Source: Pseudomonas sp. B21-015 (GTDB lineage Bacteria; Pseudomonadota; Gammaproteobacteria; Pseudomonadales; Pseudomonadaceae). From it: 64,000 bases of DNA. Position 1 is the first letter of the stretch; the number at the start of each line of letters is the position of its first letter. This document shows positions 29,508 to 38,257 of the stretch, piece after piece. Made by a program: the position numbers and the translations under genes. The notes beneath the pieces were generated by a model. That model ran no database searches, was not told the origin of the DNA, and saw only the letters and a list, made by a program, of their open reading frames with translations. The stretch covers positions 3,410,001 to 3,474,000 of the forward strand of contig NZ_CP087196.1 in NCBI RefSeq assembly GCF_024749285.1, read 5' to 3'.

Positions 29508-30454
29508 AAGACCTCATAGCACAGGCAGTGTCAAAATATGGAAAAACATCTAACATCACTCTGCAACCCAACGAAAGCACAGGGCAACCGCCGCTTGAAT
29601 TATTTATTACAGATGAACACACTACCAATTACTTAACTCTACAAATGGCAGGAGATGCTGATCGGGGAGGTATAACCGGAATGGCAGCAGGTGTTGGCTC
29701 ATTGGCCAGTCTGGTTCTTGCCTTGATGATGATGTTAAAAGGGCGCTGGGATTTAGTTGGGCTATGCTTTTTTTTAGGGGCTGCGATGTTTTTTGTTCCG
29801 TTTTTTTTGGAAACAAGAAAGCCGTTACCCTTGCCCATACTTTTTAACCGCCGAACTCGAGAAGTCTATTTTGACAAGGCTGGCGAGCTTTTTCATACCC
29901 CTTGGGATGATATCCAGGCAATTGCTTGCGAATTTCAAATGACCGGAATTTACACCGGAAGCATAAACAATGCATCCCTAGAAATCTTAGTAAAACGGTT
30001 GGGAGAACCGGAATATTTAGCCATGGTAAGTTTAGGTTCTCCCATGGGGAAAACGCTAAACATGCAAAAAAGCTTTTGGGAGTATATCCGCAGTTACATG
30101 AACAACGGCCCGTGGTTCGATAAAAACGGAAAACATACCGATTCGGACGAATTCGTTAGAAGTCAACTGTCGAGCAACATCAGGAAATCAGACTTCCTGG
30201 CTTATTGGAAAAAAACAATCACGGACAAAAAACTTCAGTCTGAAGGCAGCAATTTCCTTAGCGCATCAGACGCCTTCATGTTTATTGGGCATCTTATTTT
30301 TTACCCAACCAATGCGATACAAGATTTTACATACGACTATGCAAAGCGTAAAACGCGAAATCTCTGGCCCGAAATTGTTACCGAGAGATTAAAATCTGAT
30401 GGACCTACGACGCGCCTCATAGATCTTGAGCGTGAGCGTGGACTGTCGGTTTGA
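29498..30454 (+). CDS. DUF6708-type membrane protein, probable immunity to the VasX-like toxin
   Basis: A 318-residue protein with two adjacent transmembrane helices (about residues 60-82 and 87-106) and a large cytoplasmic C-terminal part containing PILFNRRTREVYFD and WDDIQAIACEF, the pattern of DUF6708. It overlaps the end of the toxin gene by 10 bp, the common placement for T6SS immunity. A membrane-spanning immunity protein suits a membrane-acting toxin. Function is inferred from position and topology. Confidence 0.75.
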   Translation: MALKDLIAQAVSKYGKTSNITLQPNESTGQPPLELFITDEHTTNYLTLQMAGDADRGGITGMAAGVGSLASLVLALMMMLKGRWDLVGLCFFLGAAMFFVPFFLETRKPLPLPILFNRRTREVYFDKAGELFHTPWDDIQAIACEFQMTGIYTGSINNASLEILVKRLGEPEYLAMVSLGSPMGKTLNMQKSFWEYIRSYMNNGPWFDKNGKHTDSDEFVRSQLSSNIRKSDFLAYWKKTITDKKLQSEGSNFLSASDAFMFIGHLIFYPTNAIQDFTYDYAKRKTRNLWPEIVTERLKSDGPTTRLIDLERERGLSV

Positions 30455-30471
30455 ATCACGTTCGATAACAA

Positions 30472-30735
30472 ATGACACACCTGTTCTATTTATCCAAATC
30501 ACACCATATAAAGAAGTTTCTTGATCTGACACCTCAAGACGTTTACGGCTCCGCCATCCAGGCGCCCAAACATAAAGTCAAAATGGATCGCTGGATAGCG
30601 AAAAAAAAAGAATGCCAAGATCACGATGATTTTTTAACGAATAGCAGTGAGTTGAGAAAGGCTTATTTTCAGAAAAGAAATTCTCCAGCGCCCCGCAAAC
30701 AAGCCAGCGTCCACAGGAGACTGGCTTGTTTGTAA
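30472..30735 (+). CDS. Short ORF after the immunity gene, doubtful
   Basis: An 87-codon frame, Lys/His-rich, without recognised homology and without a clear ribosome site. Its last 13 codons run through a perfect 11-bp hairpin at 30697-30731, which argues against a real C-terminus. It may be a decayed gene end left by past cargo exchange. Confidence 0.2.
   Translation: MTHLFYLSKSHHIKKFLDLTPQDVYGSAIQAPKHKVKMDRWIAKKKECQDHDDFLTNSSELRKAYFQKRNSPAPRKQASVHRRLACL
30697..30731. terminator. Hairpin between convergent genes
   Basis: aaacaagccag (30697-30707) is the exact complement of ctggcttgttt (30721-30731), with a 13-nt loop. It can stop transcripts from both the immunity gene (plus) and the small minus-strand gene at 30746; the T-runs are short. 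Confidence 0.65.
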
Positions 30736-30745
30736 TGCTGTGACG

Positions 30746-31042
30746 TCAGACCGGCGCTTTCCAGCCCATCATCCGCTGCTGCGCAACCTGCGGCAGATCG
30801 CAACCATCCTGGGTCAGCAGATAAAGCGCATGAGTAATGTGCGGAATGTCCCGAACATCGCCGTGCTTGAAGCATAGGCAGTGGAGTGTTTCAAGTAACT
30901 GGCTGGAGGCACGGATGCGCTGCAACGCGGCTTCGAGAATATCTGGGGGATTGGCTTCTGTGTCGATCACCAAGGGATTTGAGTCGGTAACATTGCTTTT
31001 GATTGAACGGTAGCGTTCGGGGAAAGGGTTTATCGTTGGCAT
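30746..31042 (-). CDS. Small conserved island protein, copy A
   Basis: A 98-residue cytosolic protein, mostly helical, beginning MPTINPFPERYRSIKS and ending with a QDGCDLPQVAQQRM helix. The layout (Pro-rich start, then an ALQRIRASSQLLETLHC helix) recalls the small DUF3077-like proteins of Pseudomonas, but family membership is not certain. A close copy is at 44379-44675 and a truncated one at 38137-38257, always antisense to the T6SS genes. The 320 bp upstream are also shared by the two full copies. Function unknown. Confidence 0.7.
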   Translation of the reverse strand: MPTINPFPERYRSIKSNVTDSNPLVIDTEANPPDILEAALQRIRASSQLLETLHCLCFKHGDVRDIPHITHALYLLTQDGCDLPQVAQQRMMGWKAPV

Positions 31043-31366
31043 AGTAAGCTACTCATCTGTTTTGAAGTAACCGCCAGCACCGTGACCAAACGATGGGAGG
31101 CGGACTGTGCACAGGCTTGGTCAACCGAGAACAGTAACTCAGCTCGCCCGAAGGCGTCCTGCACACAGCCGCCACAACGATGCGCCATAAGGACATAGAT
31201 GTCCGTAAGGCGAATCATGGCACACATATGTGCACTGTTCTCAGGTGACCAAACCTGTTCGCTGATTTTGCAGCGATGCCTAACAGTAAACGCTGGATGC
31301 CGGTTGGCGAAAGACGACAAGGCGCCCTCGCTTGTAGGAACGGGATGAAGATTTCTAAGGTTTATT
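30746..31366 (-). repeat. Duplicated island module, copy 1 (small gene plus about 320-bp leader)
   Basis: This 621-bp unit recurs at 44379-44979 with strong similarity both in the 98-codon gene and in the stretch upstream of it. The shared leader includes the blocks tgattttgcagcgatgc, gcgtcctgcacacagcc and tgtaggaacggga. The leader also contains a 96-codon minus-strand frame (31030-31320) that is interrupted in copy 2, so it is probably not a gene. A 3' fragment of the unit forms a recombination scar at 38257. Confidence 0.75.
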
Positions 31367-31490
31367 CCGTGTAAATCGGAAGGATGGAGTTAAGGCGCTC
31401 TCCCGACTTGCCTCATAAATATTTTGATTTTCTGCGGCGAGCTGTTGCAAGACCTGGCCGGATTTGCGCCTTGAACGCGGCCGCCTATTC
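31367..31490 (+). promoter_or_regulatory. Probable promoter region of the vgrG2 operon
   Basis: Unique sequence between the duplicated module and the start of the long vgrG repeat. It has no gene and differs from the region before vgrG1 (23982-24113), so the two vgrG operons likely have different promoters although their coding regions and ribosome sites are shared. Confidence 0.3.
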
Positions 31491-33410
31491 CTGCACCATC
31501 CGCGCCTGCTTTTTCAAAGGACAGAACTCAAGGCATGCGGGACGCAAACGCAACCCATATTTCCCTCACGCTCGAAGGCGTTTCCGTCGACCTGCAGGTG
31601 CTCAGTTTCGTCGGCCGCGAAGCCCTCAACCAGCCGTTCTGTTTCGACATCGAACTGGTCAGCGCCCGCCCCGACCTGAAACTCGAAGAGCTGCTGCACA
31701 AGCCCGGTTGCCTGACCTTCGGCGCCACCGGCCAGGGCAAGATCCATGGTTTGGTCTACCGCATCGAGCAAGGCGATTCCGGCAAAAGTCTGACCCGCTA
31801 CAGCATCAGCCTGGTGCCACAACTGGCCTACCTGCGACACAACCACGACCAGCAGATTTTCCAGCAGCTCAGCGTGCCGAAAATCATTGCCCAGGTGCTC
31901 GAAGCCCGGGGCATTTTGGCTGATGCCTACAGCTTCCAGCTCGGCGCGATCTACCCCGAGCGCGTGTACTGCGTGCAGTACGACGAATCCGACCTGCATT
32001 TCATCCAGCGCCTGTGCGAAGAGGAAGGCATTCACTTCCACTTCCAGCACAGTGCCAGCGGCCACAAACTGGTGTTCGGCGATGACCAGACGGTGTTCCG
32101 CAAACTCGCGCCAGTGAGCTACCAGCAAGACTCCGGCATGGCCGCCGAGAAGCCGGTGATCAAGCGCTTCAACCTGCGCCTGGAAACCCGCACCACCCGC
32201 GTCAGCCGCCGCGACTACGACTTCGAAAAACCACGCCTGCTGCCAGAAAGCGCGGCCAAGAGCGCGTTCGCCCCGGACCTCGAAGACTACGACTACCCCG
32301 GCCGCTTCACCGACCGCGCGCGCGGCAAGCAACTGGCAACCCGCGCCCTGGAACGCCATCGCAGCGACTACCAACTCGCCGAAGGCAAAGGCGACGAACC
32401 GACCCTGGTCAGCGGCCACTTCATGGCCCTGAGCGAACACCCGCGCGCCGAGTGGAACGACCTCTGGCTGCTGCTGGAAATCGTCCACGAAGGCAAACAG
32501 CCGCAAGTGCTCGGCGAGAACATCACCAGCGACGTCACCGACAGCAAGGACGACTTCCACCAGGGCTACCGCAACCGCTTCCTCGCCACCCCGTGGGAGG
32601 CGCATTACCGCCCGGCCCTGGAACACCCGAAACCGCAGGTGCTGGGCAGCCAGACCGCCATCGTCACCGGCCCGCCGGGCGAAGAAATTCACTGCGACGA
32701 ATACGGCCGGGTCAAGGTTCAGTTTTTTTGGGACCGCGACGGCCAGTCCGATGACAAAACCAGCTGCTGGCTGCGCGTCGCCACCGGCTGGGCCGGCAAC
32801 GCCTATGGCGGCATCGCCATCCCGCGGGTCGGCATGGAAGTACTCGTCACCTTCCTCGAAGGCGACCCCGACCAACCGCTGATCACCGGCTGCCTGTACC
32901 ACAAGGAAAACGTCGTCCCCTACGACCTGCCGGCGAACAAAACCCGCAGCACCTTCAAGACCCTGAGTTCACCGGGCGGTAAGGGCTACAACGAGTTTCG
33001 CATCGAAGACAAAAAAGGCGCGGAACAGATCTACCTGCACGCCCAACGCGACTGGGACGAAAACATCGAGCACGACCAGAAAATTCGCGTCGGCAATGAA
33101 CGGCATGACACGGTCGAGGCCAACGTGTTCAGCGAGTTCAAGGTGGAAGAGCATCGCCTCACCCACCTGGACCGCAAGACTGAAGCGCGGGCGGATGATC
33201 ACCTCACTGTCGGCGTGACTCAGCATGTGAAGGTGGGCACGGCGCAGTTTGTCGAGGCGGGTCAGGAGATTCACTACCACGCTGGGGAGAAGGTGGTGGT
33301 TGAGGGTGGCATGGAGCTGACGGCCAAGGCTGGCGGGAGCTTTGTGAAGATTGATGCGGGTGGCGTGACGATTAGTGGGGCTGAGGTGAAGGTGAATTCC
33401 GGGGGTGGGC
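31491..33410 (+). repeat. Long direct repeat, copy 2 (5' part of vgrG2)
   Basis: Matches 24114-26036 nearly base for base. Divergence starts abruptly in the codons after NSGGGPG. Exchange between the two copies would delete or swap the whole vgrG1 cargo. Confidence 0.9.
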
Positions 33411-33826
33411 CGGGTTCCGGCACCGGAATCGGCATCCTCGCCCCGCTGATTCCAGGCCTCGCCGCTGCCGACATCGCCGGTCGCCTGATGAAAGAAGCCA
33501 AGGCCAATCCGACCTGGCTGGAATTGAACCTGCATTACGACAACCTTGAGCCCGTACCGGGCGCGTCCTACCGTGTTGACTTTGCTGATGGGTCGACGCG
33601 CGAGGGAGTGCTGGACGATGACGGCTTTGCTCGCTTGGAAGATGTTCCGAAAGGACCGGCCAAGGTGTATTACGGCGAGGATCCAAGGCCATACAGCCGT
33701 GAAAACGTCACGGTCGTGCAGAACTCTGACGAAAAGGTTAACGCAGATTTACGCAAGCTCGGCCTGGACCCGGACCAGGTTGATTTACAAGCATTGGTGG
33801 AGAAAGCCGCAGGGAGGCTGTCATGA
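31535..33826 (+). CDS. vgrG: Type VI secretion spike protein VgrG with transthyretin-like tail (copy 2)
   Basis: A 763-residue VgrG whose first 626 residues equal VgrG1 apart from three substitutions. The tail differs: GTGIGILAPLIPGLAAADIAGRL, then a domain of about 80 residues (WLELNLHYDNLEPVPGASYRV, GVLDDDGFARLEDVP, ARVYYGED-like strand) with a transthyretin-like beta-sandwich look. In enteroaggregative E. coli such a VgrG tail directly binds its lipase effector, so this tail probably loads the nuclease encoded next. The stop overlaps the next start by ATGA. No DUF4123 gene is present in this operon, consistent with the tail acting as the adaptor. Confidence 0.92.
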   Translation: MRDANATHISLTLEGVSVDLQVLSFVGREALNQPFCFDIELVSARPDLKLEELLHKPGCLTFGATGQGKIHGLVYRIEQGDSGKSLTRYSISLVPQLAYLRHNHDQQIFQQLSVPKIIAQVLEARGILADAYSFQLGAIYPERVYCVQYDESDLHFIQRLCEEEGIHFHFQHSASGHKLVFGDDQTVFRKLAPVSYQQDSGMAAEKPVIKRFNLRLETRTTRVSRRDYDFEKPRLLPESAAKSAFAPDLEDYDYPGRFTDRARGKQLATRALERHRSDYQLAEGKGDEPTLVSGHFMALSEHPRAEWNDLWLLLEIVHEGKQPQVLGENITSDVTDSKDDFHQGYRNRFLATPWEAHYRPALEHPKPQVLGSQTAIVTGPPGEEIHCDEYGRVKVQFFWDRDGQSDDKTSCWLRVATGWAGNAYGGIAIPRVGMEVLVTFLEGDPDQPLITGCLYHKENVVPYDLPANKTRSTFKTLSSPGGKGYNEFRIEDKKGAEQIYLHAQRDWDENIEHDQKIRVGNERHDTVEANVFSEFKVEEHRLTHLDRKTEARADDHLTVGVTQHVKVGTAQFVEAGQEIHYHAGEKVVVEGGMELTAKAGGSFVKIDAGGVTISGAEVKVNSGGGPGSGTGIGILAPLIPGLAAADIAGRLMKEAKANPTWLELNLHYDNLEPVPGASYRVDFADGSTREGVLDDDGFARLEDVPKGPAKVYYGEDPRPYSRENVTVVQNSDEKVNADLRKLGLDPDQVDLQALVEKAAGRLS

Positions 33827-35379
33827 GTGACAAAGCAGTTGAGAGCGCAAACGAAGGTGGCGAAGACCGTAGCGCCGCCTACCAGGAAGCCGCGGTAGAA
33901 CTGGCAAAAGGCATCGCGCTCGGTGCCGTGCCCTTTCTTGGTCAGGCCATCGACGCCTACGACACCATCGAATCCTCCATCGTCCTCTACAACGCAGAGT
34001 CGACGGCAGGTAAGGAAGACGCGCAATTTGACCTGCTGATGGCCGTCATCGGCTGGATTCCAGGACCGGGTGACGGGCTGAAGAAGAGCCTGCGCATCGT
34101 CAATAAAGACCCGCAACGCTACGCCCCGGTACTGTTCGACCTGCTCCGCTTCGTACTGCAAGAGTGCGGGATCAAAACCAGCCCGGAAGAACTGCTCAAG
34201 CAGATATTCGACGCAGGAAAGCTGCGTGCCGAACTCGATGAGATCATCACCGGCGTAAAAGGCTCGTCTACTTTCCAGAGCCTTCCAAACTGGGCGAAAA
34301 CGGCGGTCGTCACGGTACTCGCCACCTCTCGCGACAACATGCCGGCCATGGTGGGGATTGTTGAGAAGCGGCTGGTTAAATGGAAGGGGATGCAGCGTAA
34401 TAGCTCTGGGAGGGCATCAGGTAGCAACAGCTCAGCACATATTAAAAAACCTGCTGCCAAAGATTCCAGTGTAGGGCTTCAAGGCAAGGATGGTGCAAGT
34501 GGCACCGCCACGAATAAGAGCGACAAAACCAAACTTGGTCTTAGTTCCACCCATGATCTTACTAATGAAGGCTTGGGTGTTAGCGGCGAACATATTGCAG
34601 ATTACATGTGTGCAGAAGTATTAGGTTGGGGCAAGGACTGGGACGGTCATGATCAAGGAGTTATTGGGAAATGGCTAAAAGGTAAACCAGATGCCGAAAA
34701 ACTGGGGAAAATCTCCAAGGGTGGCAGCAGTAAATTATGGAACGTACTTTATAAATTAACGGACGCGGCAAACGGCACCGGAATCGATGCAGTCTGGCAC
34801 GCAACCCCTGATACCAATGATCACAAAAAATTTGCCATTGTAGAAGCAAAAGCCAGTCGCAACGAAGATGCGCCTAAATTCATGAGAAAAAAAGGTAACA
34901 CTCGCAAGCCGAACATCACATCGAAACTTGGTGTTAATGGACCCGACGCATCAACGTTGTTAGAGCCCATTGAAGACGAAGCAACAAACAGTGGCAAGAA
35001 CAGCGGAACGCCTCAACATAGCGGAAAGCGGACACCACACCCCACTGGAAAAAAAGACAAACCCAAGGTAAGCGGAAAAACTGTAATTGTACAAATGAGC
35101 GTAGAGTGGATCGCAAAAAATATTGGCAAGGCCGTACCTGAAAACTTAGTTGATGATGTTAAGTACTCATACAGCCGGCATTTATTTTACACACCTCTTT
35201 ATCTAGCCAGCGCTGAGCAGCACGCCAAAGCACGGTTTGAAAAATCAGACGCGGCGTCTCACGCAGAACACAATGCGTTCCACTATGAAGAGCAGGCTGT
35301 CAAGGCCGCTGTAAACAAACGTAAGCGTTCTTTAACGAAAAAACACGGAACTCTAGACTCTCTAAAGATCGAGGCATAG
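33823..35379 (+). CDS. T6SS nuclease effector, PoNe-like (PD-(D/E)XK)
   Basis: A 518-residue effector. Residues 1-190 are a helical, GC-rich module (AVELAKGIALGAVPFLGQAIDAYDT, GWIPGPGDGLKKS) probably used for loading. A low-complexity linker follows and GC drops sharply at about 34390. The C-terminal toxin has GIDAVW with Asp322 and VEAKAS with Glu341 and Lys343, the D-x18-E-x-K core of PD-(D/E)XK nucleases, and ends in a basic tail. The next gene encodes a DUF1910/DUF1911 protein, the immunity family paired with PoNe DNases, which supports a DNA-degrading role. It is coupled to vgrG2. Confidence 0.78.
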   Translation: MSDKAVESANEGGEDRSAAYQEAAVELAKGIALGAVPFLGQAIDAYDTIESSIVLYNAESTAGKEDAQFDLLMAVIGWIPGPGDGLKKSLRIVNKDPQRYAPVLFDLLRFVLQECGIKTSPEELLKQIFDAGKLRAELDEIITGVKGSSTFQSLPNWAKTAVVTVLATSRDNMPAMVGIVEKRLVKWKGMQRNSSGRASGSNSSAHIKKPAAKDSSVGLQGKDGASGTATNKSDKTKLGLSSTHDLTNEGLGVSGEHIADYMCAEVLGWGKDWDGHDQGVIGKWLKGKPDAEKLGKISKGGSSKLWNVLYKLTDAANGTGIDAVWHATPDTNDHKKFAIVEAKASRNEDAPKFMRKKGNTRKPNITSKLGVNGPDASTLLEPIEDEATNSGKNSGTPQHSGKRTPHPTGKKDKPKVSGKTVIVQMSVEWIAKNIGKAVPENLVDDVKYSYSRHLFYTPLYLASAEQHAKARFEKSDAASHAEHNAFHYEEQAVKAAVNKRKRSLTKKHGTLDSLKIEA

Positions 35380-35383
35380 ATAC

Positions 35384-36322
35384 ATGATCAGAAGACAGCA
35401 ATTTCTTACCGAAAAAAGGTACGAAAATTTCATCAGCAACTATAAAAAGTCATTCGTGTTCTGGAAAGACAAACTCTTCCAAGCAGATTCACAAGAACAA
35501 GAAAAATCTGTCAGGGCTAAACATTTCCAAACGCTCTATCTAAAAAATATTATGATGCTTTATACTGCGGGCGAAGAAATTAAAAATTTATCAGCCCCAT
35601 TGGAAACTTTAATAGAGAGCTATGAAGAGCTACAAGAAAAACTAGCCCACTACGAACAAATTTCCAACATCACACCTCTAACGATCGATGATTGGGTTGA
35701 CGAATATGAAGAGTGCCTGCAAGTGATAAGCTTGTGCATTCTTTTGCATAGAACGGACCTTTTAAAGCGATTCGTCTTTCTAATAGACAATGCGGGCTAC
35801 GCTGGCACAGATACACTATATGAAGATCTGCTGATAAAAGTCCTACCTGATCGCAAAGATGTCGACCAGTGGTATCACGACGTCTACACATTACTAATTC
35901 AAGCTATTTATGCTGAAGAAAAGAATAACGCATCAAAACTCCTCAAAGAATACTGTGCCAGTTGGTATCCAGCCTTTGAGCAAGCACCTTGGCACGATAC
36001 ACACAGTGACGGTGACGAAGGAAGTTATGTAGGGTACTGGGCGCTCGAGGCGGGAGCTATTGCCTTCTTGTATGGGATCGACGACAGCAAAATTGACCAT
36101 ATGGTTTATCCAAAGGACTTGGTCGAATATGCGAGAAACTATCAGCCAAGCAATCGCTCTCAGATTGCTCGTGTAGATGCGGGACAACCCTGCAGCAAAA
36201 CTGGTTATTGGTTTACACCGGCAAAAGCAGAGTCTCGTCGTCACTTTAATCAAGGAGATATAATGCCAGGGTTCAGTGAATCCCATTGGGGCGATACTAT
36301 TTGGTATTGGTCGGGAGAATAG
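35384..36322 (+). CDS. PoNi-type immunity protein 1 (DUF1910/DUF1911)
   Basis: A 312-residue, acidic, all-helical protein. The N-terminal half fits DUF1910 and the C-terminal half DUF1911: EECLQVISLCILLHRTDLLKRF, NAGYAGTDTLYEDLL and GYWALEAGAIAFLYGIDDSKIDH. PoNi proteins bind and block PoNe nucleases in the producer's cytoplasm. It starts 5 nt after the nuclease stop, so it is the cognate partner. After the DUF1911 core comes a 45-residue tail (GQPCSKTGYWFTP, RRHFNQGDIMP, WGDTIWYW) that two of its relatives in the window lack. AT-rich. Confidence 0.85.
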   Translation: MIRRQQFLTEKRYENFISNYKKSFVFWKDKLFQADSQEQEKSVRAKHFQTLYLKNIMMLYTAGEEIKNLSAPLETLIESYEELQEKLAHYEQISNITPLTIDDWVDEYEECLQVISLCILLHRTDLLKRFVFLIDNAGYAGTDTLYEDLLIKVLPDRKDVDQWYHDVYTLLIQAIYAEEKNNASKLLKEYCASWYPAFEQAPWHDTHSDGDEGSYVGYWALEAGAIAFLYGIDDSKIDHMVYPKDLVEYARNYQPSNRSQIARVDAGQPCSKTGYWFTPAKAESRRHFNQGDIMPGFSESHWGDTIWYWSGE

Positions 36323-36445
36323 TGATAAGGGCGACAGATTGATTTGGCCTCATCCAGTCATTAGTCAGATGGGCGGACAACCGCCCATTGAATCATGGTG
36401 AAAGCCCCTACTTCACAGAACAACCTCCCCCCTTTGCTGATATCT

Positions 36446-37390
36446 ATGAAAAACAAACGACAAAAATTTTTTAGTGAAAATCATTACAAAAACTTTCAAA
36501 GAGAGCATGACGAAGTACTCGATTTTTTGAAGACAAACACCTTTGAATCCGACTCTCCCGAAGAAGAAGCAGCTCTTCGCTCCAGGCATTTACAAAGGCT
36601 TGCACTGGACAGGCTTCTGGCAGCTTATACGGCAGGGGAAGAAATAGATTCTTTAATACCACTCCTTGGTGACCTGATTGACAAATACGAAATCAGACAG
36701 GTCAAGCTCGAGGAACACGAGAATCTTCCTGACATTTCTCCACTAGCAATTGATGACTGGCCTTACCAATATGAAGAATGTGTACAGGTCATAGGTTTTT
36801 GCATATTACTACATAGCACCGACCTCCTTAAACGCTTCGTAAAGTTAATAGACAACGCAGGCTATGCTGGCGGCGACACCCTATATGAAGACTTACTTAC
36901 AAAGTTGCTGCCAAATAGGCACGATATAGATCAATGGTTTCACGATGTCTACTCACCTTTAATTCAAGCTATCTATGCAGACAGCAAAGAAAACTCCTCC
37001 AAACTTCTGAGTGAATATTGCAAACAATGGTATCCAGCATTCAAACAAGCACCTTGGCATGACACTCACCTGCAAGGAGAGAATGGAAGTTATGTTGGTT
37101 ATTGGGCTATCGAGGCCGGAGCAATCGCATTTTTATACGGCATAGACGACAGTAAAATCGATCACATGGTCTATCCGAAAGCATTGATCGAGTACGCTCG
37201 AAACCATAAAGGCGATATTGGCTCCCAGGTTAATCGTATTATTGCTGGTGAACCATGCAGCAAAACAGGTTACTGGTTTACCCCGGCTCAAGCCAACTCA
37301 AGACGCCACTTCCAACAGGGCGAAATCATGCCGAGTTTCAGTGACTCGAAATGGGGCGATACGCTTTGGTATTGGTCGAGTGAAGAATAA
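36446..37390 (+). CDS. PoNi-type immunity protein 2
   Basis: A 314-residue paralogue of the preceding gene, with the same core (EECVQVIGFCILLHSTDLLKRF, GYWAIEAGAIAFLYG) and the same C-terminal GYWFTP/RRHF/WGDTLWYW tail. ATG 36446 aligns with the relative at 43543 (MKNKRQKFF, MNKRQKFF); the frame upstream to 36395 is ignored. It has no toxin gene of its own, so it is an orphan immunity gene, likely guarding against related PoNe variants. Its N-terminal half is closer to the 43543 copy than to its neighbour. Confidence 0.82.
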   Translation: MKNKRQKFFSENHYKNFQREHDEVLDFLKTNTFESDSPEEEAALRSRHLQRLALDRLLAAYTAGEEIDSLIPLLGDLIDKYEIRQVKLEEHENLPDISPLAIDDWPYQYEECVQVIGFCILLHSTDLLKRFVKLIDNAGYAGGDTLYEDLLTKLLPNRHDIDQWFHDVYSPLIQAIYADSKENSSKLLSEYCKQWYPAFKQAPWHDTHLQGENGSYVGYWAIEAGAIAFLYGIDDSKIDHMVYPKALIEYARNHKGDIGSQVNRIIAGEPCSKTGYWFTPAQANSRRHFQQGEIMPSFSDSKWGDTLWYWSSEE

Positions 37391-37484
37391 TAACGGGACG
37401 AATTGACTTGACTTCAGCCGGATGGGCGAACAATCGCCCATCGATCAGTCAAACAAATTCGCCCCCCCTGAGGGATATAGTCAA

Positions 37485-38042
37485 ATGAAAAACCTTCTGA
37501 TCAGCATTGGATTTGTAGCGCTCAGCATTCAGGCACTTGCAGCTCAACCGGAGTTAAAGACAGCAAACTATTGCGAATTAGCAGGCCCCCAAAATTCTAT
37601 TTCACTGTTACGCAGTTCTCCGATTGAAGACTCTTACGTCTATAAAGTCCGCTACGCTCAAGAAACGAAATTCATGTATGCCGATTCAGATGAGTCTCGG
37701 GGCAGCGAAGTGCAGTGGCAATGTGTTTCCGATCAGAAAAGTGCAAGCGTACTCGTGGTTTCGGGTGAATTCACTTCAAACTTTCTACAGGGTGCCTTGT
37801 TTTATTTCGACTCAGCGGACGAAAAAATAGAAAGGGTCGATTTCGCTGAAAGAAATCATCCTCGCTGGGTAAAAATATCTGCAAAGGGTGCTCAAGTCAT
37901 TTTTGAGAACACAGGCAATGAAAGCTCAAGCAAATATTTGAGCTATGGAAAACACGGGGCCTATCTTGAACTATCCGAGTTTCCAGCGACCTCTGCTGAA
38001 GCGGGTGAAAAGCTGATTGATCTGAACAACGCCAAACAGTGA
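37485..38042 (+). CDS. Exported protein of unknown function, paralogue of 45031 gene
   Basis: A 185-residue protein with a Sec signal peptide (MKNLLISIGFVALSIQALA, cleavage after ALA). The mature part has two Cys and a C-terminal block IERVDFAERNHPRWVKI. The same block, as VERIDFAEKALPRWLYL, is in the gene at 45031, so the two are homologous. aggga precedes ATG 37485. Each paralogue lies next to one copy of the small antisense gene. A periplasmic immunity role is possible given the setting, but not shown. Confidence 0.72.
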   Translation: MKNLLISIGFVALSIQALAAQPELKTANYCELAGPQNSISLLRSSPIEDSYVYKVRYAQETKFMYADSDESRGSEVQWQCVSDQKSASVLVVSGEFTSNFLQGALFYFDSADEKIERVDFAERNHPRWVKISAKGAQVIFENTGNESSSKYLSYGKHGAYLELSEFPATSAEAGEKLIDLNNAKQ

Positions 38043-38091
38043 AGCGCCATTTTATTCCAGTTTAATCATTACCATCGGACATCTAGCTTCA

Positions 38092-38120
38092 AAGCCTACC
38101 CCACAAGAGGCAGGCTTTTC
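38092..38120. terminator. Hairpin terminator between convergent units
   Basis: aagcctacc pairs (one G-U) with ggcaggctt, followed by ttc. The same element with its tagcttcaaagcct flank occurs at 44342-44363, so it belongs to the duplicated 3' end of the small antisense gene. Confidence 0.6.
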
Positions 38121-38136
38121 TGAAGGTGCAGCGTCA

Positions 38137-38257
38137 GACCGGCGCCTTCCACCCCATCATCCGCTGCTGAGCAACCGTCAACAGATCGCAACCATCCTGA
38201 GTCAGCAGATAAAGCGCATGGGTAATGTGTGGAATGTCCTGAACATCGCCGTGCTTG
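38137..38257 (-). pseudogene. 3' fragment of the small conserved island gene, copy B
   Basis: Only the last 40 or so codons remain, corresponding to DVQDIPHITHALYLL through the C-terminus. At 38256-38257 the homology stops and vgrG sequence begins on the opposite strand, sharing only a tg dinucleotide at the join. This is a recombination scar, not a gene. Confidence 0.85.

Noticed and set aside
31030..31320. 96-codon minus-strand frame in the module leader
   Set aside because: The homologous stretch at 44676-44979 has stops and shifts in that frame, so coding is not conserved.
31514..32902. Minus-strand frame of 462 codons inside vgrG2 (and a similar one in vgrG1)
   Set aside because: Produced by the codon bias of the GC-rich vgrG; repetitive Val/Ala/Phe composition typical of antisense frames.
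38218..38256. Genuine start of the lipase gene at ATG 38218
   Set aside because: These codons are the complement of the small antisense gene; the ATG is accidental and lacks a ribosome site.
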